NCBI GenBank assembly: GCA_028023455.1
Contig: JAQFVV010001039.1
Coordinates: 61,012-125,011, forward strand
Direction of reading: 5' to 3'
DNA from: Epiperipatus broadwayi
Taxonomy: Eukaryota > Onychophora > Udeonychophora > Euonychophora > Peripatidae
DNA: 64,000 bases
Notes under the pieces: generated by a model
What the model was told of the DNA's origin: nothing
Database searches by the model: none
What the model saw: the letters and a program-made list of their open reading frames with translations, nothing else
Part shown: positions 43,566 through 55,472 of the stretch, in pieces
Numbering within the stretch: position 1 is the stretch's first letter
Layout of the letters: the number at the start of each line of letters is the position of its first letter
Program-made: the position numbers and the translations under genes

Positions 43566-44139
43566 TGTATTTAATTAACCCATAATTAAATCTTCGGTGC
43601 AAAATACATATGATAGCATATTTGTGTGTGTGGGAATTTTGGCAAAAGAGAAAAGAGCAAACAAAAAAAAACTGATATGAATCTTTGATTTAAAAGAGAA
43701 AAGAGACACTAATTTAACTTATGTAAATAATGTATATTTTTTTTAGATATGTAAATATCATTGCTAATAAATGTATATAAAATGAATGATTTTTTTTTTT
43801 GTTTTCGGTTATGAATTTTTTTTTTTAATATAAAAAAAAAAGAGAGACTTAGATCTACTGTCGGTAAATTTTACCACCAGCCCTGACCAGAGCTAGTCCA
43901 GGGGCATTTCCATATTGGTATTCCAGTTCTCCCAGCATAATTCTTATAGAAATATAGGATTGGTGCCTGAGGTCATAAATTGATGCTCATAAATATGCTG
44001 GGCAATAAAATGGAATAATTTTCAATTTTCTTTTAAACAATTACGCATATACGTGTATCATTATATATACATACACGCAATCTTTTAAGATTATAGATGT
44101 GCGTAAGATATATATATATGGAAAACGGTAAATCCCGTT
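43566..44139. other. Non-coding, one GC-richer patch
   Basis: AT-rich apart from about 43860-43990, which is GC-richer and has no open frame of note. TA tracts directly precede PLE-C. Confidence 0.4.
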
Positions 44140-44163
44140 ATAATATATATATATCCACTTGTT

Positions 44164-44204
44164 CCAATATTTCAACTATTTTTACTTTATAGTCATTTTC
44201 AAGG
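44164..44204 (-). ncRNA. Conserved PLE 3'-end stem motif, PLE-C left
   Basis: Minus strand: ccttgaaaatgactat, loop, ttgaaatattgg; the inverted counterpart of 45307-45347. Confidence 0.45.
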
Positions 44205-44321
44205 ATCTAGAAAAAACATATTACATTATAACAAACTTCACATAATAAAAACAAAAAGACCAAAAACATATAAAAAACACACAAAAAAAGTATTTTTAGA
44301 AAAGATACTTTTTATGAATTA

Positions 44322-44982
44322 TTGAGTAATTGGGAATCAGGTATTGAATGCATACTTAAGATTAATTTTGTTAATAATAGAACAGTTAGAGGAATTAATC
44401 TATGTTCACAGGAGGGGTTATTTAGGGAGGAAATGGAGTGTATAAAAAATGAGGCAGTAAAAAATGATTATCCAATTAAGATTATTAATAAATTATGTGG
44501 AAAAAAGAATATAGACAAAATTGAGGAAAAAGAAAGAAAAAAAGAAGGAATTTATGTATAGTGGGTATAAAGTGTCAAAAAGTACTTTTTTAAGATTAAA
44601 AAGATAATGAGGGATATGAATAAGAAATATGAGAATGAATATGGTTTATTGTTAAAACCAGTATATAAAAGAAAATGTAATTTAGGTAATATGATAAAAA
44701 ATAGGAATGTTGAAAATATGAATGGTATTTATAAAATAGAGTGTTTAGATTGTAAAAAAGATAATAAAGATGTATCATATACTGGTTCAACAAAACAAAT
44801 TATAGACAAGATTGAAACAGCATTTAGAGGTAGGAATTCTAATGTAAATATACATAGTAAGGAAGTTGGACATATAGATTAAGATTAAAATGTTGGAAGG
44901 GGTTAGATTATATAAAGAAAAAGTGGTAAAAGAGAGTTTGTATATAAAAAGATATAAACCTGTTTTAAATAGAATTGGATAA
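44322..44982 (+). pseudogene. PLE-C linker and GIY-YIG nuclease, frameshifted
   Basis: The first frame (44322-44561) matches the region after the PLE polymerase (RGINLCSQEGLFREEMECIK). A second frame from 44607 holds NGIYKIECLDC and VSYTGSTKQIIDKI, where YIG has become YTG, and stops at about 44880. A third frame then carries MLEGVRLYKEKVVKESLYIK and ends KPVLNRIG at 44982. At least two frameshifts separate the parts. Similar to PLE-B in sequence style, so probably the same PLE lineage. Confidence 0.8.
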
Positions 44983-45306
44983 GTAATGCATAAAGAATTA
45001 TTTTTGGAAATAAATATAATTTTGAAGTATATAAGAAAGAAGAGGGAAATAAATGTTTTATTGTAACAATTGGATTTTGGATAAATGAAAATGTAAAAAG
45101 GGAAAGTTTTTTGAGAAGGGGGTCAAGTAAGTGTGGTGTATATTTTATGTTTTAATTTAATTGATTTTAATGTATTTTATTTATTTTAATTTTTATGGGG
45201 TTTATATATTTTTTGTGTTTTTTTTTTTATATTGTTTTGATATTTTTTTGGTCTTTTTGGTTTTATTATATGAAGTTTGTTATAATGTAATATGTTTTTT
45301 CTAGAT

Positions 45307-45347
45307 CCTTGAAAATGACTATAAAGTAAAAATAGTTAAAACGTTGG
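45307..45347 (+). ncRNA. Conserved PLE 3'-end stem motif, PLE-C right
   Basis: ccttgaaaatgactat, loop, atagttaaaacgttgg. Same stem as PLE-B (gactat/atagtc) with one substitution, and aaaacgtt for gaaacgtt. Confidence 0.5.
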
Positions 45348-45370
45348 AACAAATGGATATATATATATAC

Positions 45371-45889
45371 AACAAATAGAGTTTTTGAAAAAAAAAGAGG
45401 AAGTGTTTTAATTATAGAATTATATGGTAAAAGTGAAACAAACAAAGAAATTAAAAGAATTAGGTCATTAATATTTTTCAAAAGTAAAAGGGAAAAATAT
45501 ATATATAACTCGTGAAAGAGTGACTAATTAGTTGAAAATTAATTAAAAGGCTGTATAGACTTATTTCTTAAAAAAAAGGGGGAAGGATATGTATAACAAA
45601 ATGCATCTTTTTTTCTCTTTAAAATCACTTATTTTTAAAAAAAGGTAAATAAAAGATATTAGAGAGTTATGATATTTAAAACATTGTAAAAAAAAAAAAA
45701 GTAAGTTTAATTGTAAATTTTATTAAAATGTGAAACTTGTACCAAATTTTCATCATAGATCTGTATAAGATAAAAATAAATGTGTGAAAGGCATATTGTT
45801 AATTAATGGCATTACAGTAACAATAGCCAGCAAATTTATAAATAAGGCAGATCGAGATTATTAATTAGTTGATTTTGGGATTTTCTGTT
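45371..45889. other. AT-rich non-coding stretch
   Basis: Nothing recognisable. Confidence 0.5.
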
Positions 45890-46250
45890 ATCAGATTTGT
45901 CTAAAGAACTAAATGTGAGACTAGCATATCTGAGTAATATTAGCAGGCATATGTCTGCTAATATGCATGGCTAGTGGTCCTAAATGGGCATTTTCTTGGT
46001 CTTTACCCATCTGAAAGAACATCTGCTGTCTTGCCTACTAAATAGATTGCCATTATTAACCATGCCATGCCTGAAGAAAGGAATAAATGCAGCTAAGAAA
46101 CAGAAAAGTAAGAAAGAAGGAGACTAAACCAACTGCAATGGACCACACCAAGAAAACCAAACCAGCCGGAGTGTCTAGTGAAGAATCAACCATCTCTGCA
46201 AAAGAAGTGGGTGCTTCCCACAGGATAGTCTATAGAGTGCTCGATGTCTA
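45890..46250 (+). pseudogene. Decayed coding trace, unrecognised
   Basis: Less AT-rich than its flanks. Plus-strand frames give LSKELNVRLAYLSNISRHMS, then after a stop and frame change LNGHFLGLYPSERTSAVLPT and IAIINHAMPEERN, then an intact 53-codon ORF from 46089 (MQLRNRKVRKKETKPTAMDH onward, rich in Lys/Thr/Ser). It may belong to the gag relic downstream or to an unknown element. No family recognised. Confidence 0.3.
45937..45964. repeat. Perfect 10-bp hairpin
   Basis: atattagcag and ctgctaatat around the loop gcatatgt, with an additional imperfect outer stem ctagcat/atggctag (about 45921-45976). Confidence 0.8.
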
Positions 46251-47352
46251 ATAACCTTGGTAAACATTTTTCTATCAAACATGCATGTATTCATTTATTT
46301 TATATTAAAAAGAAACAGACTAGTTTAAAATTGTGCAATATTTAAAAAGGAAAGAACTATTACTAGAGATGTTATTTTTGTTAGATAAAAGAACAATTAC
46401 TTTATGCTAGACTTTTGCTAATTAGGTATTCTGCCATATTATTACTGTTAAAAATAGTTGTAATGCTTAATTCTTTTTTCACCAAGTGAATGAATAACAG
46501 CAGCAAACTAAATCTATGTCATTAAAACTTATGTGGTTAACTTTAGTTTTAAACAAAATAAGGGGACAAATAAATAAAATTCTCTTTTTATTCTAAAGAG
46601 AAGAAAGGTGGAATAAACAAAAAAGGAGGAGGGGCTATATACTCATACATTCTTCTGTTACTGTGATAATCTCTGAGAAAATTTTATAAATATTTCAAGC
46701 TCTGGATGCCTAAGAAAGCATTCCTTATGAATATTTTTGTCCAGCAGCTGAGGGGCATCTGACCAGGAAATATAATTTTGGAATATGTGCATAAATTTTT
46801 CAGTGTTCAGTCAGGAATATAGACTTAAAAGCTAATTAGATTTGTATTTACAGGTAACAGTAGAAATTAAATATTAAAAATAATGAAAACTGTTACAAAA
46901 TGGGGGCCAGTCTGGGATATTATCCCATTTAAAAATAATAACCCAGTTGAATATGAGTATACACCACAGTTAAAATAGATTTGTATATAAATTAAAAAAT
47001 AAAATAAGTAGCTTTGTGAGAGATGAAAGCAAGAAACAACAAAATTCAATGAAAGAGAGAAAGAGACAGTGTATGATTTTCAGGAGCTAGGCCATAGTAC
47101 AAAAAAATGTTTTTTAATTGCTGAAATTTCTAAGACAGGTTCAGATGAGTGAGTTTTAGTAAGTAGAGATGGGGGAGATGAGCAAACATACCTAATACTA
47201 TAATCATAAATTAAATCAAAAAGAAAAAAGTAGTGTTATAAATTTGAAGATAATATCAGTAAATAGTCATAGCAAACAAAGTACTAGATAATATTTGCTT
47301 CATAAAATAAATTTGATGTGCATGAGGTCAAAAACAAAACTGAAAGCCCAAA
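46251..47352. other. AT-rich stretch before gag relic
   Basis: No supported gene. It may be leader of the retroelement whose gag relic follows, but no LTR or primer site was recognised. Confidence 0.4.
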
Positions 47353-48736
47353 GTGATGGAGAGGAAAGGGTTAGTAGTGAAGAATGCTGAACAAACTGAA
47401 AATTTTAGTAGTGAGAAGAAGATGGAAGATAATAATGAACACAAAGAGGAAGGTTGTGTAGAAAGCAGTGATTTGATGGGTATGTTGAAGAAAATAATGA
47501 AAGATCAGCAACAATTTACCAAAGAATTTAAATGAAAGAGAGAAGCAAAAGGAGAAATCAGATAAGAAAATGATGGAACAACTAACTAAAAGCTTCAATC
47601 AAAAAATTGAAGAATTAAATGAAAATTTTAAAGAAACCTCTTGTCAATTGGTAATCACAAATAAAAGGTTGGATAGCCAGGTGTGGGATAATGTAGCACA
47701 GTAGGTCAGAATGGAAGTAAATAAAAAGGTAGCCAATGTAGAAGATAAACTGGAAATGATGTGCCATGAAAGAAATTTAAATTAGAGCAAGGGGAGAAAA
47801 TTGAGGTGATAAAAGATGAAAACAAAGAGGTTATAAAAAATCTATGACTGGACATAAACCAGTTAGCAGTAGCAATAGAGAAAATAGTGTCAAAGGTAGA
47901 AGAAAGTGAAAATAAGATAGAAAATATAATAGAGACCAAAGCTAACAGTAAAGAACAAAAAAGCACAAGCAAATGCATGCAAGCAAGTAATGAAAATAAT
48001 AATATTTTGAGCAACAACTTCACCATAGTTAACTAATTTTTGAAAATTCATATCTTCTCTGGTCATACAGGGGAAAGCCACATGGAACATCTAGGTACTC
48101 TGGAGAGATATTTTGTGCTTAGTAAGCTGAGTGGTGAAGCCATGATCACCATTGTGTGCAGTTGTTTACAGAGTGCTTCACAAGCATGGCGGGATTCTTT
48201 GTTTATGAAACCAACAACATTTAGGGAGTACAGGGTGGCATTGCTCACTAGTTGTTAGAGAGAAGAACACCAAGAAAATATTTTACAGACTTCACAGGAT
48301 AAATGGAGACTGGGAGATCCATTTACTCCATTCTTCCATCGAGAGGTGGTGAAGCTATGAGTGCTTATGCCAAATCCTCTATCAGAGAAACAAATTATTA
48401 GGATTGTCAGGCATAATTTTCCATGTAATGTGGAGCAAATGCTTATAAGCACTGGAAGAAAAACCAATTGAACAAGTTGCTGAATTACTTAATGTGTTCG
48501 ACAGCACTAGGCCAAGTCATAAGGCTAAAGATCAAAGATTCAAACCCTTTCCTGAAGATCTGTTGGTAAATATGGTTCAATCTAACCCTCAAATGAATTA
48601 CTGGGGAGGAAATAAAAAGAGAAAATTTTCAGGTGGCCCAGAAAGAGATAAAGTATCCAGGCAGATTGGAAGAGATTCAGATCTAAATTATCTGAACGAG
48701 CACACAGAATTTAGTGGGCATTGGGGTAGTGCTTAA
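47353..48736 (+). pseudogene. gag: Gypsy-like gag relic, coiled coil plus capsid-like part
   Basis: Frames with stops and frameshifts give: a charged N-terminus (47353-47535), a Lys/Glu coiled coil including LDINQLAVAIEKIVSKVEES near 47850, then a capsid-like segment (48040-48258) with FSGHTGESHMEHLGTLERYF and SASQAWRDSLFMKPTTFREY, a pattern of Ty3/Gypsy gag domains (Phe-x-Gly start, Ala-x-x-Trp later). A final frame (48494-48736) has EDLLVNMVQSNPQMNYWGGN. The LDLNQMSREIKKM pattern in the 34-kb element suggests the same family. No protease, polymerase or LTR was found with it. Confidence 0.65.
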
Positions 48737-49520
48737 TTCCCCATCTCAAGTGTCTATATATCCAGTAGAAAGAATAATAAAGAGCCTCCAGATAAAAACT
48801 AATTTAAAAGAAATCTAACATGATGGATCTGTCAATTTGACCAAATATTAACACCCCTGGATTTTGAGAATGGAGAATGATTTATAAAATGTAATTAAAA
48901 AAAAAAAAACAACAAGGTAAAAAAATATATAATAACTGAAGTTTACTATTACTAATTCACACATAATAAATGAGATAAACAAATGATGGTAATAATAATC
49001 AAAATGAAGGGATGAGTATATGTGTGTGAGTATATGGGATTATGTTTGGATTGCATTTTGAGCTTGATTAAGCCGCCATCTCTTCATAGGATGTAAATCT
49101 GCAGGTGAGTATGTGTGTTAAGCTTTCTCTTTTAATAATGTAGTGTCAGTAAGAATGCTGGGCTCATTATCTTTGCTGAATGAAAAATTCCCAGTTTATT
49201 AGAAATTATATTAATAATTATGTTGAGAATAAAAATATAAAGAATTAAGAATTTTGTGTTTTTTTATTATGTTGAATGGACAGTAGAAATTTTCTGCCAT
49301 TTACAGAGTTTAAATATATTAATGTTAGTTGGTATTAAAGTCAACTCACACTGTAGTCTAGACTTGCATAGAGATTAAAATGGTATGATCAGTGCAAAAT
49401 CGATCAGATTGAATATGGATAGCTTTTACCTAGTTGTCTCTCTGTGACAGTCTCACCATCATCTAACATATAAGAGAAAAAAGAGGAAGAAAATATAAAT
49501 TTGTACCATAGACATTACTG
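48737..49520. other. AT-rich non-coding stretch
   Basis: Nothing recognisable. Confidence 0.5.
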
Positions 49521-51059
49521 CTAATAAGGTCTTTATTCAAAGAATAAAATTTATTAACAATATTTTAAAAAGGGCTAAAAATAAAACTTTAAGTAATAAT
49601 GCATACTATATGATATATCCTTCTTGTGCTGTATGTCCTTGTATTTTTGCAAATATAAAATTACATAAAGAAGGTAATCCTTTACGAGTTATGATAGATT
49701 TTGGTGGTTCATTCATGTATCAGACTTCTAAATATATTGGTAAACTTTTACAAGACTTTTTAGGATTTAGGAAAAATACTATTGCTTGTTTGACTTTGTA
49801 AATAATATTAAAAATTTGGTAATTAGTGAGAATGATATTATTGTTTTATTGGATGTAACAGAAATGTATGGCTCTATTGATAGAATGAATTCTATAAAAA
49901 TAATTGAGCATACATTAAAAAGTAAAAGTATTTGTAAATATATGATAAAGTTTATTGTTGATTCTTTAAAAAATTTTAATGATTACATTGTTGCATCTTT
50001 TGAAGGTCAATATTATAAAATGTCTAAAGGTTGGCCTATGGGTCTGCCTGTAGTTGCACAAGTTTGCAATTTTGTTTCATCTACATATGAGAGTAGTATT
50101 TTAAATATGTGTACTTTTGGATATTTTAAAATTTACAAGAGATATGTGGATGATGTTTTTGTTTGTGGAAATGCTAAAAATATAAATTTGCTTGTAGAGG
50201 AGTTAAATAAGTTGAATGGCTTGAAATGGACTATTGAAAAGGAACAGGACAAAAATATTAAATATTTAGATTTAATTATTACAAGAGATAACAGTATATT
50301 AAATTATAAATTAATAATTAAGCCATTGCAAAAAAGGGGATATATAAATTGTAAATCAAAAGTACCAATTATTCAAAAGATGGCAAGTTTTAGATCTTTT
50401 TTGTTTTGTAATAAAAAATTATGTCATTACCAAAGTGATAAACTGAAAAATATTGAGATATTTGCCAAGGAATTGCTTGATGTTGGTTATAAATTAAACA
50501 AATAAGCAATACTTTATGTTAATTTAAAAAAAGTTACAATGGTTTAAAGGAAATGAAGATTAATAGTAAACAATGGATATTTATTCCATTTATTTAAAAT
50601 CCACAAGTGAAATTTTTTAAGGATATATGTAAGAATGTGTTTAATGTTTCATTCTACATTCCAAATAATATTAATAAATTAGTTAATAATTCTAAGAATG
50701 TCATACCTGTCAAGCAGAAAAGTAATGTTATATATCAAATTTTTTGTGATTGTATGCTATCATATATAGGTGAATCTAGATGCAGTTTTGAGAAGAGATT
50801 GAGGGAGCATGAATTGTTATATAAGCATGTAAAAAGTAAAAATAATGGTGATTTAATGTCGTTCAGTTTTCTTTGATCATGAAAAACATGTAACTATAAT
50901 TTTAAATTTGATTTTGAAAATGTGAAAATTTTTCATGAAGAGAAAAACCATAATAAAAGAATAATTATGGAGGCAATTTTTATAAATAGGAATAAAATGC
51001 ATTTAATAAATAGACAAGCTGCTAACGTTAAAATAGGAGATTTGTGGGATTTGAATTGA
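49521..51059 (+). pseudogene. Penelope-like RT and GIY-YIG relic (PLE-D)
   Basis: Starts within the N-terminal RT region (YYMIYPSCAVCPCIFANIKL, then HKEGNPLRVMIDFGGSF), frameshifts near 49790, then reads LLDVTEMYGSIDRMNS, KGWPMGLPVVAQVCNF, the catalytic YVDDVFVCG near 50150 and IKYLDLIITRD, stopping at 50505. A further frame (50607-50876) has NVIYQIFCDCMLSYIGESRC with an intact YIG, and after another frameshift IIMEAIFINRNKMHLINRQA supplies the nuclease Glu and Asn, ending at 51057-51059. It is a different, more diverged lineage than PLE-A, 5'-truncated and dead. No inverted arm was seen. Confidence 0.85.
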
Positions 51060-51837
51060 TGATGTTTGCTTCTGCTTTTTTTTTAAAATTTAATGGCAGT
51101 TGAGGCAGGTTTAAGAAATTAACCAAAAGTACTTCTGCACATTTAAGGATTGTTTATAATACACCTGGGTCTCGTTTCATGTGGGTTATTTTAATGTGAT
51201 TTTGAAGTTATGCAATTCATATTTCTTCTTAGTATCTTTCATATTTCACTATATTTACTACATATCAAGAAATTTAAATTATTAATAACTTATTTTCACT
51301 TGAAATACTTTTTTTTTAAAAATATAATGTTATATTAACAGCTAATGTACTTAGACCTTAGCTCCTATGTAAATAACCTATTTATACTAATGAGTAAATA
51401 ATAATAATAGATTTATACTTACATATAAAAATATCACAATAAATATTCAAAAAATTTACACTTTTAAAACGTATTATGTTATATATAACAAAAATAAATA
51501 ATCTTTTAGATTTTTATAATAATAATGAAGATTTTATAAACTGAAAATAATCTTTCTAATGATAATGTTTTGATTGCAATCTCATTTTTTAATATAGAAA
51601 CAGAAAACCATTAACACAGCACAAGACTGAAAATGGTGCTAGTTGTATATCACATCATGAATAAAAATAAAGTGGCTTAAGGTTTCTCTGTGCATAATTG
51701 CTAAGAGATTCTTGACTTCATTTAATGCTTTAACTGCCTGACTTGTAAAAAAACAAGAAGATTTGACATCACTCTAAATTGGCTACTTTTTATCCCACGT
51801 ATACATATGATATGTCATTGAAGAGAAAATCAAAAGT
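51060..51837. other. AT-rich non-coding stretch
   Basis: Nothing recognisable. Confidence 0.5.
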
Positions 51838-52497
51838 TCTGTAAGATGGTGCCCTCTTTTGAATTATTTTACAAGTAAAAATTCAATAAAAATGACCATA
51901 TATGTCAAACAAAACCAAAGCACCACCTTCTCACCACCTTTTCTTGAATCTTATTGGCTGTCAAACTTCTGTCAGAAAGGAAAATGGCTGCCAAAAAGTA
52001 AAAAGTTACGTTCATTTTGTGTTTTATTTTGAAAATGATAAACGAATGTTTACAACATTTTAAACAATATTTGAATTGAATTACAAATTATTATTGATAA
52101 AATAATACTAAAAATCAAATTATTTTAAAAAAATAGTTAAGATGTTACCAAGAATTATTTATTTATTGCTACATATTTATCGTAACATAAAAGTGAAAAA
52201 AAAAATTATTACATCAGAAATCTTTTTGGTTGGTCAAATAGTGGTTACTTTTAATTTCACCACAATTGAATATTTTTTAAATTATAAATCAAATTTTATT
52301 TTTGAAAAGTCTTTTGTTTACTTTCATAATCTGACAAATTATTAATATACTTTTTACACATGAAACTAACGTATTTATATTATTAAAAGTGAACTATTTT
52401 AACAATTGATTTTGTTAAAGTTGTGAGTTGGCCAATTAAAAGTTTTGATTTTTAACTCATTCATCCAATTATATAATCAGTGGTGAAAGGGTTAAGG
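51838..52497 (+). repeat. Dispersed repeat family, copy 2
   Basis: Same orientation as 13468-14310; shares taagatggtgccctctttt, attattttacaagtaaaa, the ttgaaaatgataaa block, ctttcataatctgacaaatta and a terminal block with a ccaatta-type segment and gggtt(aa). It lacks the internal tandem duplication of copy 1. Confidence 0.7.
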
Positions 52498-55364
52498 AGA
52501 AGCCACAATACATCACATCACATCGAATCTTATTTTTTACCAGTTTACAAACAAACACTAGTGGTAATGATTAAAATATGTATGAAAAATGTAAAATTAA
52601 ATACTGTAGTAATAAAAAAAAGTAAAAAAAGTTTGTCTTGTATTAATATTTTTCAAATATTTGAATTTTTTTATTAATCATACTTTATTTGCTTATTTTT
52701 TAATGTGAATTTTTAAAGTAATTTTTCTTTGTTGCTTTGTTTTTATGCGAATTCTGAAAATTACAGCACCTATCCCCCATTTTTCAAGGTAAATTAGGTC
52801 TATTTTTGTGCAATTTTTTTTTTAATGCGAGTTTTCTGTGGAACCTATCTACCACATAAAATGAGACCCAGGTATAGTTTGTTACCATTAAATTTATTAT
52901 TTTTATTATAATTACAATTTTTTTTTAATTAACGGACATTATATATATATATATATATATGTGTGTTGGTCGCCTGTGGAATTGTACATACATATGCAAT
53001 TCTTCAACCAAATAATTCATTAAATTGATACACATAAATTTATAACAAATTAAAGCTTTAAAATATATATATATATATAATTGTTCTGTAACCTTACTAA
53101 ATCTATTATATGCTACAGCTTATACTTGCATATATAAGTGTGCTGCTACATATATAACAATGTTTACACAAATTTACCTTTAATTAATATGCACATATAA
53201 AGATATATGTGTACTTGATAGGGTTTAAAGCTAATATAGGTACAACTATGTAGATGAAACGGGTTGTATGACAAAATAGACTGTTTCAATAGATATATCA
53301 ACATCAATCACCAGCAACATTTATTACACATCCTAAACTTTATTGTGAATAAGCTTTAATTTATCATCTAGAGAAATATCATTAATAATATTATTAAATT
53401 CATAAAGAAAAATTGATTCCTGGTAAGCATATAAAAACTATTTTGTTTATTTATAAAGTCTTAATAATATATGATTGCTTATGATTGCTTTTCTCCCATA
53501 GTTTGAAGTGATGTTAATTAGCTGACCGATATATATATATATATATAACTCGGATCAATGCTCATCATCATTCTGAATTACAGCTGCTTAATATCAATAT
53601 TATAAATACATTATTATAAATAAAATATGTACAATAAATTAAAAGATAATAATAATTAAGTAGATGTTTTGTCATGAGAAATTGTTATTATAGCTGTGAT
53701 TAAATTTTGTTTGTTAAAAGTTCTAATTATGTTATGTATTTTAGAAACATTTTTATATCAGATAAATTTATCTATTTTGTTTTTAAGTAAATTGAAATTT
53801 TTTTTCTTTTTTTTTTAAATATAAAAACAGATCAATAACAAGTATTGGAAATGCAATCCTCTAGAGCCTTTTTTACAATCAGAGTAATGATTGTTAGAAG
53901 AGAATGCACAAGGGCTTGATCGGAAATTTGAAGTCTTTTTACTATTCCGATTTATTATATATATATATATTCAAGAAAGCCTTGGTTTTATATTCAGCTA
54001 AATATGAAGTGCTTTATTTTCTAATCCTAATTCATTAATCTCATTGCATTAAAATTACTTTGTACACATACGCATTTATGCATTATTTAATGTCATATCA
54101 TATTTAATGTCATATACTCATTGCAATTTGCTAATTGTCTTAATATTAATTGCGTCCATTAATTTCGAAAAATTATTTATTTATGTGTGTATGCACAGCT
54201 AAAGTGTGTAAAAAATTATTTAAAAAATCAATTGTTTTTTAAAATAAATGACCAAAAATTTGAAAACAAACAAACAAAAATATTTAAAATTAAAAACATG
54301 CAACTTATATTCATAATAAAAACAATTAGTATGAAAATATTAATTTTATTTAAAATAAAATCTCTATCACGTGATAATATAGTATAAATTCTAAAATTTA
54401 CTTTCTCTTTGTTACTGAACTCTAACACCTATTTAAGTAAAAACGATATTATGTTAGATATAATTTTGCTTTAAATGCAGTATAGCAAATATTTTGCATT
54501 TTCAGCTCTAATAAATTCATATTAAAATATGTACTTTCACTTTAATCAAGGGTCTTTTAGTGAATAATAATATTTTACAAATTTATACTTTCATCTGTTC
54601 GTAACTAAAGTAATTTATATGCATATTGGCAGATTAAGCAGTGACTAAACATGTATAAAACAATTTGGATGGTTGTAATAGGATTGAGAGAAAAAATTTA
54701 AGTTACAAAACATTATAGATTAAAAGTAAGGAATAAATAAGGTAAAAGATTAATATGTATCTATAAACCACTAAACATCACATGATCACCATCTCATACT
54801 AGCACATAATTGTTGTAAACAAAGGCAAAACTCTTTTCTTCATCTATAAAGAAAACAGCTCAGTAATAAAGACTACATTGTTTAAAATAATTTGTTATAG
54901 GTAATAAAAATACATTTCAATTGCATTATTCTTTTAGTCACAGTAAGTTTAGATATAAAATATGTATATTATGGAAATAATAAATATTTGGGTATTAATT
55001 TATTAATGATGGTAATGAGATTGACCTTTTAAAAATAGGAAACATTGAGATGATATAAAACTAAGTCATTATTAAATTGAAAAAAAAATTAAAACAATTT
55101 AATAACTATATTAGATAAAGAAAATACATTTCAATAGTAATAGCTTTATTATCTGGAAAAGGAATATAGTAATCAAATCTAATAATCTTATCTGTTGTAA
55201 TTTATAGAGTGGAAAAACAAATTTCCAATAAGGTTAGCAGACAAAAAGCAATGCAACCTCTAAGGCAAATAAGTCAATCACAATAAAAGAATTCTAATAA
55301 TATTAAATCATGCTAACACACTTATAACGTAAAGTTGTATAAATTAATAGCAATTAACTAATTA
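52498..55364. other. AT-rich with TA tracts, no gene
   Basis: TA microsatellite tracts at about 52941-52962, 53063-53081, 53530-53548 and 53957-53970. Short ORFs here are compositional. No element recognised. Confidence 0.5.
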
Positions 55365-55367
55365 AAT

Positions 55368-55410
55368 GGCTTAGTGCTTTTGAGAAAATGTATTTCTCAT
55401 AATCATAGCC
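55368..55410 (-). ncRNA. Hammerhead-like degenerate motif, PLE-E 3' end
   Basis: Minus strand: ggct, atgattatga, stem gaaa/tttt, tcaaaa, gcac, ta, agcc. Same layout as the PLE-A motifs, with stem I changed from agct/agct to ggct/agcc while pairing is kept. The CUGANGA box is degenerate in the same way. Confidence 0.45.
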
Positions 55411-55472
55411 CATTATGACTCATTTATTGGAATCATTCGATATTTATAATATGCAAACTTTATGCAAATTAG

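Larger units (their letters stand above)
44140..45370. mobile_element. Penelope-like element insertion with inverted 3' ends (PLE-C)
   Basis: The first about 150 bp (44140-44295) are an inverted copy of 45195-45370. These are the element's 3' sequences, including the stem motif and a ctagaaaaaacatattaca segment. Between them lies a 5'-truncated main copy on the plus strand. The layout is therefore the same as in PLE-A and PLE-B, with a shorter inverted arm. TA-rich flanks hide any target duplication. Confidence 0.8.

Noticed and set aside
47371-48090. Hydrophobic minus-strand ORFs over the gag relic
   Set aside because: They are antisense translations of a lysine-rich coiled-coil sequence, which reads as Phe/Leu-rich.
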